A stretch of 32,139 bases of DNA. Origin: a virus. Where the stretch lies: positions 1 through 32,139 of the IMG/VR virus record IMGVR_UViG_3300022187_000122. One strand, 5' to 3'. Every line of letters begins with the position of its first letter. The stretch's first letter is position 1. Positions 8,022 to 15,728 of the stretch are shown in pieces. A program made the position numbers and the translations under genes. The notes below the pieces were generated by a model that was given only the letters and a program-made list of their open reading frames with translations, had not been told where the DNA came from and made no database searches.

Positions 8022-9221
8022 ATGGCTAACACTAACCTAACGATTGATATGATCACCAACCAAGCGTTGATGATCCTCCATCAAAAACTTAACTTTATCG
8101 GTTCCGTCAACCGTCAATACGATGCAAGTTTTGCAAAGTCTGGCGCTAAAATTGGTGACACTCTCCGCGTTCGTTTACCAAACGAATACACTGTTCGTTC
8201 TGGCGCAACACTTTCCGCGCAAGACACGACAGAGACAAGCGTTGCTCTCCCGGTTACAAACCAGAAGGGCGTTGACGTTAACTTCTCATCTGAAGAATTG
8301 ACGATGGACATCGACAGCTTCTCAGAGCGGATTCTTGAGCCAGCAATGTCAGTACTTGCAGCCAATATCGAGCACGACATGATGGATAGCGTTTACAAAG
8401 AAGTATACAACTTTGTAGACAACGCTGGTTCTGCAATGACGTTTGCAAAAGCTCTTGAAGCTGGCAAGCGCCTTACAGACAGCCTTGCTCCATATGATGC
8501 GCGTTGCCTTAACTTGGACACGCAATCAAACATCGATATGGTTGACGCTCTCAAGGGCTTGTTCAATGCTCAAGACAAACTTTCTAGCAACTACAAGCAA
8601 GGTCGCTTGGCTGGTCCGTTTGCTGGCTTTGACGGCATTTACGAAAACACCCTGTGGCCAACTCATACCTCTGGTACTGACGACGGCACGGGTGATCACC
8701 TTGTTGACGGCGCAAGCCAAGTTGGCTCGGCAATCACTACAGGCTCAGAAGGTTCTGGCACGTTGACGGCAGGTGACATTGTCACAATTACTGGCGTTAA
8801 CCGCGTACACCCAGAGACCAAAGCTGACACAGGCGAGCTACAACAGTTTGTTGTAACTTCTGACTACAGTGCATCAGCAACTACTCTGAACATCTCCCCG
8901 GCAATTGTCGTATCAGGTGGTGCTCAGAACGTTACTGCTTCACCAGCGAACGACGCTCCGATTAACAAACTCGGTGGCGGTGCTTCGTCTGTCTACTCAT
9001 GCTCAATGGCATATCACAAAGACGCATTTGCTTTTGCAACGGCTGACTTGGTAATGCCAAAGGGTGTTGACATGGCTGCTCGTAAGCAGCTTGACGGCGT
9101 CTCAATGCGGATCGTCCGTGACTACGACATCAACAACGACAAGTTCCCTTGCCGTATGGATGTCCTCTACGGGTACAAGGCTATCCGTCCACAGTTGGCT
9201 TGCCGCATCGGCAACAACTAA
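8022..9221 (+). CDS. Major capsid protein, P22 coat-like
   Basis: A 399-residue coat protein with the HK97 fold expected for the P22 gp5 family (430 in P22). The N-terminal arm MITNQALMILHQKLNFIGSVNRQYD, the segment GDTLRVRLPNEYTVRSG, and TNQKGVDVNFSSEELTMDID match this family closely. A small beta-rich insertion around residues 240-285 (GDIVTITGVNRVHPETKADTG) is also usual in P22-like coats. It begins 5 bases after the scaffold gene and is followed by a strong terminator, consistent with high expression relative to downstream genes. Confidence 0.95.
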   Translation: MANTNLTIDMITNQALMILHQKLNFIGSVNRQYDASFAKSGAKIGDTLRVRLPNEYTVRSGATLSAQDTTETSVALPVTNQKGVDVNFSSEELTMDIDSFSERILEPAMSVLAANIEHDMMDSVYKEVYNFVDNAGSAMTFAKALEAGKRLTDSLAPYDARCLNLDTQSNIDMVDALKGLFNAQDKLSSNYKQGRLAGPFAGFDGIYENTLWPTHTSGTDDGTGDHLVDGASQVGSAITTGSEGSGTLTAGDIVTITGVNRVHPETKADTGELQQFVVTSDYSASATTLNISPAIVVSGGAQNVTASPANDAPINKLGGGASSVYSCSMAYHKDAFAFATADLVMPKGVDMAARKQLDGVSMRIVRDYDINNDKFPCRMDVLYGYKAIRPQLACRIGNN

Positions 9222-9230
9222 GTAGAATGG

Positions 9231-9263
9231 CGGGGAGGGTTTCTGCTCTCCCCGTTTTCTTTT
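9231..9263 (+). terminator. Rho-independent terminator after the coat gene
   Basis: CGGGGAG (9231-9237) pairs with CTCCCCG (9248-9254) across a 10-base loop and is followed by TTTTCTTTT. It lies 9 bases after the coat stop. Downstream structural genes continue on the same strand with no clear promoter, so it probably works as a partial terminator that makes coat mRNA more abundant than tail mRNA. Confidence 0.85.
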
Positions 9264-9277
9264 ATTGGAGGGGTAAC

Positions 9278-9463
9278 ATGGCGTCTCGTTGTAAGGTATA
9301 CCGTAAAAACAATGACGGTGGGTTTGACCAAATGATTGTCAACCGCGCAGATATCCCTTCTGGTTGGTCACCAGACCCTGGCGCTGTTGATAAGCCTACC
9401 CCTGTTGTAAAGCCTGTGAAGGCTGTGAAGTCGCGCAAGGGGAAGAAAAATGGCAATAACTAA
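9278..9463 (+). CDS. Small basic protein between coat and adaptor genes
   Basis: A 61-residue protein. The ATG at 9278 has a strong ribosome site (GGAGGGG at 9267-9273) just after the coat terminator. The N-terminal half (residues 1-35, SRCKVYRKNNDGGFDQMIVN) looks folded; the C-terminal half is Pro/Val/Lys-rich with a VVKPVKAVKSRKGKK tail. It overlaps the adaptor gene by 14 bases. Position suggests a head-associated accessory role, but I recognise no family. Confidence 0.65.
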   Translation: MASRCKVYRKNNDGGFDQMIVNRADIPSGWSPDPGAVDKPTPVVKPVKAVKSRKGKKNGNN

Positions 9464-10100
9464 TTACACCAATTTAAAGACAACCCTTGCCGATTACTTG
9501 CACCGCTCTGATTTATCAGACACGGTGCTTTCTAACTTCGTGCAGTTTGCTGAATCTCGATTGAACAGAAAGCTACGTCTGCTCCAACAAGAGACGACGA
9601 CAACGCTGTCAGTCCCTGCTGGGACAAACACTATTGCATTGCCTTCGGATTGGATTGAGACAATCGACGTTATCCACTCGGATGACAAAGATTCTTTGAC
9701 GGCTCAGTCAGTCAAGAACCTAAACAGCCAGACAAGTTATGGGTCAACTTCGGGCAGACCAAGACTTTACGCCATCACTAATGGCTACAACTTGCTGTTC
9801 AATATAATCACAGACAAGGCATACGACCTTTCATTGAACTACTTTAACAAGTGGGACGTTGAGACAGACGACACGAACTGGCTTCTGCAAAATGCACCAG
9901 ATGCATATTTGTATGCGTCACTTCTTGAGGCGAAAGCATACACCAAGAAGCTGGAAGACGTGGGACTGTGGTCAAGTGGTCTTGATGTTGCAATAAATGA
10001 CTTAAATCGTAACGACAACCGTTCTCGTCGTAACGCAACTTCCCGCGTTGATAGCGCCATTATTAAGGCTGGCCGATTTGACATAAACAGGGGTTATTAA
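9450..10100 (+). CDS. Head-to-tail adaptor protein (gp4/gp11-like)
   Basis: A 216-residue, mainly helical protein. The opening YTNLKTTLADYLHRSDLSDTV, then VQFAESRLNRKLRLLQQET and LPSDWIETIDV, is the recognised pattern of podovirus adaptor proteins (T7 gp11 and P22 gp4 class), which form a ring below the portal. Later parts (LNYFNKWDVETDDTNWLLQNAPDAYLYASLLEA) also fit. It sits after coat and before the tail-hub gene, the expected order. P22 gp4 has muramidase activity; no such motif is evident here. Confidence 0.88.
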   Translation: MAITNYTNLKTTLADYLHRSDLSDTVLSNFVQFAESRLNRKLRLLQQETTTTLSVPAGTNTIALPSDWIETIDVIHSDDKDSLTAQSVKNLNSQTSYGSTSGRPRLYAITNGYNLLFNIITDKAYDLSLNYFNKWDVETDDTNWLLQNAPDAYLYASLLEAKAYTKKLEDVGLWSSGLDVAINDLNRNDNRSRRNATSRVDSAIIKAGRFDINRGY

Positions 10101-10101
10101 G

Positions 10102-11607
10102 ATGCTTGAATTCGGTTCTTGGGAGCCTGACAAGGCCGACTATCAAAACCCCGGCGCAACAATTGCTCAGAACGTTCTCTCGACCACAGGTTCATCATAT
10201 GGGCCTATGCCAAAGTTGTCGTCAGTTGTGGACGCGCTGACTGAGCGGCCAAGGGGCGCTGGAGCGTTCCGTGCTTCGGATGGTACGTTTGCAACATTTG
10301 CAGGGGATTCAAGCGATCTATACAAATTAAATGCTACAGCATGGGACGAAATCTCAAAGAGTACTGGAGCCTATACTGTCGCTGCGAAAGACAACTGGGA
10401 GTTCATTTCATACGGCAACAGAGTTATTTGTTGCAACGGTCACACAGACCCAATACAGAGCTACGTTATGCTCTCCAGTTCCGACTTTGCTGACTTAGCA
10501 GCCGCAGCGCCGCGAGCAAAACACATTGCTGTCATTAACAATTTTGTCATGACGGGGAACACTTGGGACTCAACAGACGGATCGGTTCCTAACCGTGTTT
10601 GGTGGTCATCCATTGACGACCCCACTACGTGGCCGTCTATTGGGTCAAGCGCTGCGGCGCAAGCTCAGTCTGATCGGCAAGACCTCCCGTCTGGTGGGAA
10701 AGTGCAAGCTATCACTGGTGCTGTTGGTGGTGCTGACGGTGCTGTATTCATGGACAAGTCAATATACCGGGTTAGTTATGAGGGTGCGCCGTTAGTCTTC
10801 AGCTTTACGGAAGTAGAGCGTGGGCGCGGTGCGTTTATTGCAAACTCTGTTGTCAACGTCGGCCCTTTTGCGGCTTACATTGGCGAGGACGGGTTCTTCT
10901 TATTCGACGGGTCACAATCTCAACCAATAGGGGCGCAGAAAGTTGATGAGTTCTTCTTCGACGATTTGGATTTTAATTACATTGACAGAGTTAGCAGCGG
11001 GGCTGATCCCGTAAAGAAACAGATATACTGGTCATACCCTTCGGCCCCTAGTTCTACAGGCGAGCCTGACACGTTGATAGTTTACAACTGGGAGACCCAG
11101 CGGTGGACTTATGGCAAGCAGAGTTGCTACACGCTGTTCTCAGAGATCACAAAGTCATACACACTAGAGCAGCTAAACAGCTTCGGTAATGTTGACACGA
11201 TCACAACTTCTTTCGACAGCCGCATCTGGATTGAGGGGCAGCTAGTGTTGTCTGGCTTTGACGCTAATTTCAAGCTGGCTTCTTTTGCTGGTGGTGCATT
11301 ACCCGCAACAATGACAACAACGGAAGTCGGGGGCATGGAACTGTTCACAAAGCCCAATGAGAGGCTCTACGTTGATGGTGTGCGGCCATACGTTGACGGT
11401 GGCACCTATACGGCCAGCTTAGTCTACAGGGACAGCCCCAGCGGCTCTGTATCGACTGACGGGCCTAACTCAGTGGACACTGACGGCATGGCTAACTTCA
11501 CACGATCTTGCAGATATGCGCGTATCCAAATTGACATTGCAGAAGACGCCTTGTGGTCACACGCGCAGGGAGTTGACTTAGCTGTAACAGAAGATGGTGA
11601 GTTCTGA
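10102..11607 (+). CDS. Tail hub / DNA stabilisation protein (P22 gp10-like)
   Basis: A 501-residue beta-rich protein (P22 gp10 is 472). Repeated blade-like segments such as SYGNRVICCNGHTDPIQSY, FVMTGNTWDS, PNRVWWSSIDDPTTWP and YWSYPSAP fit the beta-propeller-like tail hub (nozzle) of P22-type podoviruses. It would plug the portal-adaptor channel after packaging and carry the fibres. The position after the adaptor is the classic one. The stop overlaps the next start by one base (TGATG). Confidence 0.88.
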   Translation: MLEFGSWEPDKADYQNPGATIAQNVLSTTGSSYGPMPKLSSVVDALTERPRGAGAFRASDGTFATFAGDSSDLYKLNATAWDEISKSTGAYTVAAKDNWEFISYGNRVICCNGHTDPIQSYVMLSSSDFADLAAAAPRAKHIAVINNFVMTGNTWDSTDGSVPNRVWWSSIDDPTTWPSIGSSAAAQAQSDRQDLPSGGKVQAITGAVGGADGAVFMDKSIYRVSYEGAPLVFSFTEVERGRGAFIANSVVNVGPFAAYIGEDGFFLFDGSQSQPIGAQKVDEFFFDDLDFNYIDRVSSGADPVKKQIYWSYPSAPSSTGEPDTLIVYNWETQRWTYGKQSCYTLFSEITKSYTLEQLNSFGNVDTITTSFDSRIWIEGQLVLSGFDANFKLASFAGGALPATMTTTEVGGMELFTKPNERLYVDGVRPYVDGGTYTASLVYRDSPSGSVSTDGPNSVDTDGMANFTRSCRYARIQIDIAEDALWSHAQGVDLAVTEDGEF

Positions 11608-12260
11608 TGGCTGTCCTTAATTACACACCGCAAGATGGTGTTCTCCCAGTAGACCAAGAATTAACATTGGATGAGATATTGCAGCTTCTTAATGTCCCGG
11701 TATCGCCAGATGGAGAATCTGCGGTAGACTACGCAGATGCAAACCAAGAGATAGCATACACAGGAACCCCAGAAGAAACAGATTTTATGCCTCAAAGAGG
11801 ACTGCCAACGCCCCCGTCAATCGCTGATGAGATAGCACAGTCTTTTAGAATTCATGGTAGCGGGTCGGGGAAGCCTGTTACTGATGTTGGGGAACACGGC
11901 GTAAGGCAAGGTGGATATGGGGTGTCGGGTGGTGTAGAGGCAAGGCTACCCGCTGATTTTCTAGCTAAAAATGCTCTGCTTGGGGCGTCCCTTGGCGGGT
12001 CGCACTATAGAGGTGATGTCTACCTGCCGCAAGAAATGCAAGACATGGGCGCACCAGCAGAGATAAGCTATGGCGACACGTTCATTGACAATGTAGGTCT
12101 CAACTACCAAGACGGCGATATATCTGCTGGGGCAAACTACAACCCACAATCTGACGACATCAGCGCAAACTTTAAGAATGGCGGTTTTTCGGCTAACGCA
12201 AGATATAACCCTACCACAAGAGATAAAATGTTATACGCAAAATATATTTTAAATTTTTAG
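11607..12260 (+). CDS. Virion-cluster protein with barrel-like C-terminus
   Basis: A 217-residue protein of unknown family. The N-terminal ~100 residues are acidic and proline-rich, likely flexible. From about residue 105 the chain becomes a series of short amphipathic beta strands separated by Asn/Asp/Gly turns (GVSGGVEARLP, NVGLNYQDG, DISAGANYNPQSD, DISANFKNG, GFSANARYNP) and ends in YILNF. Alternating hydrophobic residues and a terminal Phe are features of outer-membrane beta-barrel strands. There is no signal peptide. It is placed between tail hub and ejection genes, so a virion or membrane-crossing role is possible. The function is not known. Confidence 0.7.
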   Translation: MAVLNYTPQDGVLPVDQELTLDEILQLLNVPVSPDGESAVDYADANQEIAYTGTPEETDFMPQRGLPTPPSIADEIAQSFRIHGSGSGKPVTDVGEHGVRQGGYGVSGGVEARLPADFLAKNALLGASLGGSHYRGDVYLPQEMQDMGAPAEISYGDTFIDNVGLNYQDGDISAGANYNPQSDDISANFKNGGFSANARYNPTTRDKMLYAKYILNF

Positions 12261-12315
12261 TAATGGTGATTTTTAATGGGCGTTCTGCCAACTCTTAAAA
12301 AATAGGCAAAGATCA

Positions 12316-12651
12316 ATGACAGTCTCAACATTCCCAGAGCCGCCAACAGACCTAGAAGACCAACGACGATTCAACCGCATTCAGTCGCAGTCAATATCTG
12401 CGGTGCTTAAAGGTCGCACAAACAACGTCATCGACTTCACGGCAACGGCAAGTGCGCATTCTACAACAGTCACAGACAGCCGCATAGGCGTTAACACTGT
12501 GGCAATAGCAATCCCAACAACTGCGAACGCCGCGTCTGCGGCAGTGTTCCCATACAGAGACTTTAGCAACCCTGTAAATGGGTCGATGTCACTAATCCAT
12601 ACAAACAGCGGCCACACGGATAATACATACAAGATAATATTGGTTGGCTAA
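12316..12651 (+). CDS. Conserved small phage structural protein
   Basis: A 111-residue protein with VLKGRTNNVIDFTATASAHS, then TVTDSRIGVNTVAIAIPTTANAASA, and a C-terminal HTNSGHTDNTYKIILVG. This string recurs in small virion-associated proteins of many phages, often with beta-rich folds, though I cannot name a family. It lies between the barrel-like protein and the acyltransferase. The start at 12316 is preceded by a weak AAAG-type site. The stop overlaps the next start by one base. Confidence 0.65.
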   Translation: MTVSTFPEPPTDLEDQRRFNRIQSQSISAVLKGRTNNVIDFTATASAHSTTVTDSRIGVNTVAIAIPTTANAASAAVFPYRDFSNPVNGSMSLIHTNSGHTDNTYKIILVG

Positions 12652-13073
12652 TGACTGAGGTATTTTCCCCAGCGCCATTGGATCACGTTATACATTTAAT
12701 GTCGCAATCGGATGTTCATAAAAACTGGAACATGGAGCAAGTCTCTCGCATTATTATCCCGCCTGTTAACTCTATGCAAAACATCGGATTGTTTCGAAAT
12801 AATCAATTACACGGTTGGGTGTCATGGGGATTTACAGACAGAGAAAAAGCTGATATGTTTCTTGACGGTAGCTACAGATTGCAAGTTGAAGATTGGAGAA
12901 GCGGCAACGTTCTTATCTTCGCAGATTTCATAACCCCATTTGGGGATGCTCGAAAACTGTACCGTAAATGCCGCGACCTATTCCCAGACTATCCAAAAGC
13001 AGAATGGCGGCGGCACAAAAAATCAAGACGGATCAGTTCCGATTTGATGGTAAAGCAAAGGGTTATTAAATGA
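12651..13073 (+). CDS. HlyC-like toxin-activating lysine acyltransferase homologue
   Basis: A 140-residue protein of the RTX toxin-activating acyltransferase family. His23 sits in SDVHKNW and Asp92 in IFADFITPFGD; these match the catalytic His23 and Asp92 of E. coli HlyC in both number and motif. GWVSWGFTDREKADMFLDGS and DWRSGN are further family signatures. HlyC uses acyl-ACP to acylate toxin lysines in the cytoplasm. Here no RTX toxin is encoded; the gene sits between structural genes and overlaps a Gly-rich protein gene by 4 bases, so the substrate could be a virion protein. That is inference. Confidence 0.85.
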   Translation: MTEVFSPAPLDHVIHLMSQSDVHKNWNMEQVSRIIIPPVNSMQNIGLFRNNQLHGWVSWGFTDREKADMFLDGSYRLQVEDWRSGNVLIFADFITPFGDARKLYRKCRDLFPDYPKAEWRRHKKSRRISSDLMVKQRVIK

Positions 13074-13678
13074 GTGGTGACGGCGAAGGCGGCGACGAGG
13101 GCGGCGACGAGGGCGACTCAGGCGCGGGTGCTGATGTCGGCGGCGCGGGTGGTGTTGGCACTGGTCCTGACGGCGGTCAAGGTGCTGGCGGTCAAGGTGC
13201 CGCCGTTCAAGGTTCCGCTGGTTCTAATGTTGGTCCTGCATCATTTGCACCAGCTTTCTTCGCGGAACCAAATGTTCACACCCCCAACGCGCCAATGACA
13301 GGAGTTGGTTTCACAGGCCCAACATCTACAAGCACAACGACTGATGTAGCAGGATTTTTAAGCGATCTATTTTCGCCTGTCCCCGGCGTTAGGGAGTCAA
13401 TAACAGGGATTAACCCCGCCTATGGCACGTTAGCTGACGCAATGGAAGCTGCAAACCCGCCAAGCGATCCAAACCCTTTGGGGATAATTGGCGACGATGA
13501 TTCAGATGGTGGGCCTGACTATCTATACAAACCCATACTCCAAGCCCCTCAAGCCCCTCAAGCAAATCCAACGTTGTTAAACCCTGTTCCAGTAGCAATG
13601 CGCCCACAATATGAGTTCAAAAGAAATTGGTGGGAAGGCAACAAGTTTGTTCCCGCCCCAATTACGAGGATAACCTAA
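13070..13678 (+). CDS. Gly-rich virion-cluster protein
   Basis: A 202-residue protein. Residues 1-55 are a Gly/Asp/Glu/Ala-rich low-complexity stretch, the centre has a TSTSTTTD run and a hydrophobic GFLSDLFSPVPGV segment, and the end is proline-rich with QAPQAPQ (a tandem 9-base repeat in DNA) and RNWWEGNKF. It has only three Lys residues, all in the C-terminal quarter. The start codon overlaps the acyltransferase stop (ATGA), and its stop overlaps the next gene by one base. It is most likely a minor virion protein; no family recognised. It is the closest neighbour candidate for acylation. Confidence 0.6.
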   Translation: MSGDGEGGDEGGDEGDSGAGADVGGAGGVGTGPDGGQGAGGQGAAVQGSAGSNVGPASFAPAFFAEPNVHTPNAPMTGVGFTGPTSTSTTTDVAGFLSDLFSPVPGVRESITGINPAYGTLADAMEAANPPSDPNPLGIIGDDDSDGGPDYLYKPILQAPQAPQANPTLLNPVPVAMRPQYEFKRNWWEGNKFVPAPITRIT

Positions 13679-14514
13679 TGAGTGGTGACAGCGAACCAGC
13701 AACATATCAAACTGTCCAAACAGACAACGCCCCTTGGGCCAAACAGCAGCCATACTTGGAATCAGGGTTTGAGCTTGCAAAGACAAATGTCTTAGAGAAG
13801 CCCACAGAGCCATACCCAAATAGTGCAGTTGTGCCATTTGCGCCTCAGTCTGAGACAGGTCTGCAAATGCAAGAACAACGCGCATTGGCTGGATCACCAG
13901 TTACGCAAGCTGGGCAGGCAATGGTTCAAGACACGCTTGAGGGCGACTATTTGTCGGCGGGGAACCCGTATTTCCAACAGGCAGTCACCGCAGCAACACG
14001 GCCTATGGTTGAGACGTTCAACGAAGATGTCCTTCCGGGCATTCAGTCTGGGTTCAGTGGCGCAGGTCGATACGGCTCTGGTCTACAGCAACGCGGTCAA
14101 CAACGTGCAGGTGAGACATTACTAAGGCAAGTTGGCGACGTTGCTGGAACAATGTCTGCGTCTATGTATGGTGACGAGCGTAACCGTCAAATGCAAGCGG
14201 GACTGCTCGCACCTGACATGGCTGCTCAAGATTACACAGACATTGCTCAGTTGAAGCAGGTTGGCGCAGAACGTGAAGGCATGGCTGGCGTTGAATTGCA
14301 AGATGATATTAACAGGTTCTACGCAGAACAGAATGCACCTAAAGATGCCTTGTCTAATTACATGGCACTAATCAAGGGCGGGTATGGGTCACAAGGTTCT
14401 CAGACTACGCCCCTCTATCGCAATAAACCCGCTGAATATCTTGGGGCGGCATCGTCACTTGCTGGGATCGGGACTTCATTGTTTGGAAAGGGTTCGGGGA
14501 TATTCCGTACATAA
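13678..14514 (+). CDS. Putative DNA ejection (internal virion) protein, first of three
   Basis: A 278-residue protein starting at ATG 13678 (GAGG at 13666-13669 upstream). The centre, ETFNEDVLPGIQSGFSGAGR then YGSGLQQRGQQRAG, is a pattern shared by many podovirus internal virion proteins, with helical, Gln/Ala-rich content. Size and order fit the P22 ejection protein gp7 slot (229 residues), followed here by two larger proteins in the gp20 and gp16 slots. Homology to gp7 itself is not shown. The first six residues (MSGDSE) nearly repeat those of the preceding gene (MSGDGE). Confidence 0.65.
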   Translation: MSGDSEPATYQTVQTDNAPWAKQQPYLESGFELAKTNVLEKPTEPYPNSAVVPFAPQSETGLQMQEQRALAGSPVTQAGQAMVQDTLEGDYLSAGNPYFQQAVTAATRPMVETFNEDVLPGIQSGFSGAGRYGSGLQQRGQQRAGETLLRQVGDVAGTMSASMYGDERNRQMQAGLLAPDMAAQDYTDIAQLKQVGAEREGMAGVELQDDINRFYAEQNAPKDALSNYMALIKGGYGSQGSQTTPLYRNKPAEYLGAASSLAGIGTSLFGKGSGIFRT

Positions 14515-14525
14515 GGATCAATTAA

Positions 14526-15728
14526 ATGGCGACATACAAACCATTACTACCCACCGCTGCTGATAAAGAGCGAGGACTTACGCAAGGCTTGTTGCAACTT
14601 GGTCAAAGCCTATCTGCCTCTGGGGGATACTCAAAGATGCCGACATCATTCATGTCTGCACTGGGTCAAGGTGGCGCTGCATTTGGTCAAGGTTACCAGA
14701 GCGAAATAGAAAGAGCAAAAGAGGGGCAGCTTCAGAACTTACAATATCAGCAAGCTCAAGCCCAGATGGAGCAAACGCGAATGGATATTGATGCTGCCAA
14801 GCGGAAACAGGCGCAAGAGGCCCAAGCACAACTTGTCGCGGATCGATACGTCAATAGCAAGACAATGGGCGGCGGTGCTGCGGGTGGTCAGATGGGGCCA
14901 ACAGTTGGCGCTGGTGCTGCTTTAAGTGCAATGGACCCCTTACAGAGGGCAAGGATGGAAGCTAACTCAGTCGGGGCTTTGCAGGCAGACATTGCTGCGA
15001 AGGCTGCGTCTGATGCTGCTACCCTTGATTTTGAGCGTAAAAAGGAAATCGAGCGCCTCAAAGTTTCCGGTGAAGGTGGGTTGAAGGCAAAAGATATTGT
15101 TACACTTGAGAGTGCCGCAAACAAGAGAGTCTCGGCAGCACTTAAACCCTCGCTGGAGCGTATCAACGCGTTCAAAGCACTTGAGGCAACGCAAGACAAC
15201 CCGGCAATGGCAACGCAGCAAATAAGGGATGGCTTCTCGATTGACGGGGTGCCTATCAACCCTTCTCAGGTTATAGCGTCAGGTCAGGGCGCTGCTGACC
15301 TTGCACTGATCTTCGGCTTTATGAAAATGCTTGACCCGACTTCTGTCGTCAGAGAAAGTGAATTTGGCATGGCTGCACAGACGGGCGGCTTGCCGGGGTA
15401 TTTGAAAAGTATGTTGGGCAAGGTGTCGAGCGGTGATGTTTTGACTCCTACTGAGCGCAAGAAACTTTTAGGCCAAGCCAGAAACCAATTCGACACTGCT
15501 GACAGAACGGTACAAAACAGGTTGACGTCTGAAAGGGAACGGTTTGCCAGTTATGGGTACGGGGGGCTTGATGCAAACCGCGCTTTCAGTGGTATCTATG
15601 ACCTGTACAAGCCACGAATTGATAGAAGTATATTTTCAACGGGTAGTCCACCACCCCCAATGACAGAAAGTGAACTTAAAGAGTTAGAGGCGCTTAAAGC
15701 AAAACATAGGAAAGGGCCAAACCAATGA
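14526..15728 (+). CDS. Putative DNA ejection (internal virion) protein, second of three
   Basis: A 400-residue protein. Residues ~30-110 are Gln/Ala-rich coiled coil (QNLQYQQAQAQMEQTRMD). The segment ADLALIFGFMKMLDPTSVVRESEF followed by AAQTGGLPGYLKSMLGKV (about residues 255-305) is a conserved domain of phage internal or DNA-transfer proteins. It occupies the P22 gp20 position (471 residues). It would be packaged in the head and ejected with DNA. It overlaps the third ejection-type gene by 4 bases (ATGA). Confidence 0.65.
   Translation: MATYKPLLPTAADKERGLTQGLLQLGQSLSASGGYSKMPTSFMSALGQGGAAFGQGYQSEIERAKEGQLQNLQYQQAQAQMEQTRMDIDAAKRKQAQEAQAQLVADRYVNSKTMGGGAAGGQMGPTVGAGAALSAMDPLQRARMEANSVGALQADIAAKAASDAATLDFERKKEIERLKVSGEGGLKAKDIVTLESAANKRVSAALKPSLERINAFKALEATQDNPAMATQQIRDGFSIDGVPINPSQVIASGQGAADLALIFGFMKMLDPTSVVRESEFGMAAQTGGLPGYLKSMLGKVSSGDVLTPTERKKLLGQARNQFDTADRTVQNRLTSERERFASYGYGGLDANRAFSGIYDLYKPRIDRSIFSTGSPPPPMTESELKELEALKAKHRKGPNQ

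Noticed and set aside
12276-12305. A 9-codon frame MGVLPTLKK between the barrel-like and the small structural genes
   Set aside because: Too short, and no ribosome site is present.
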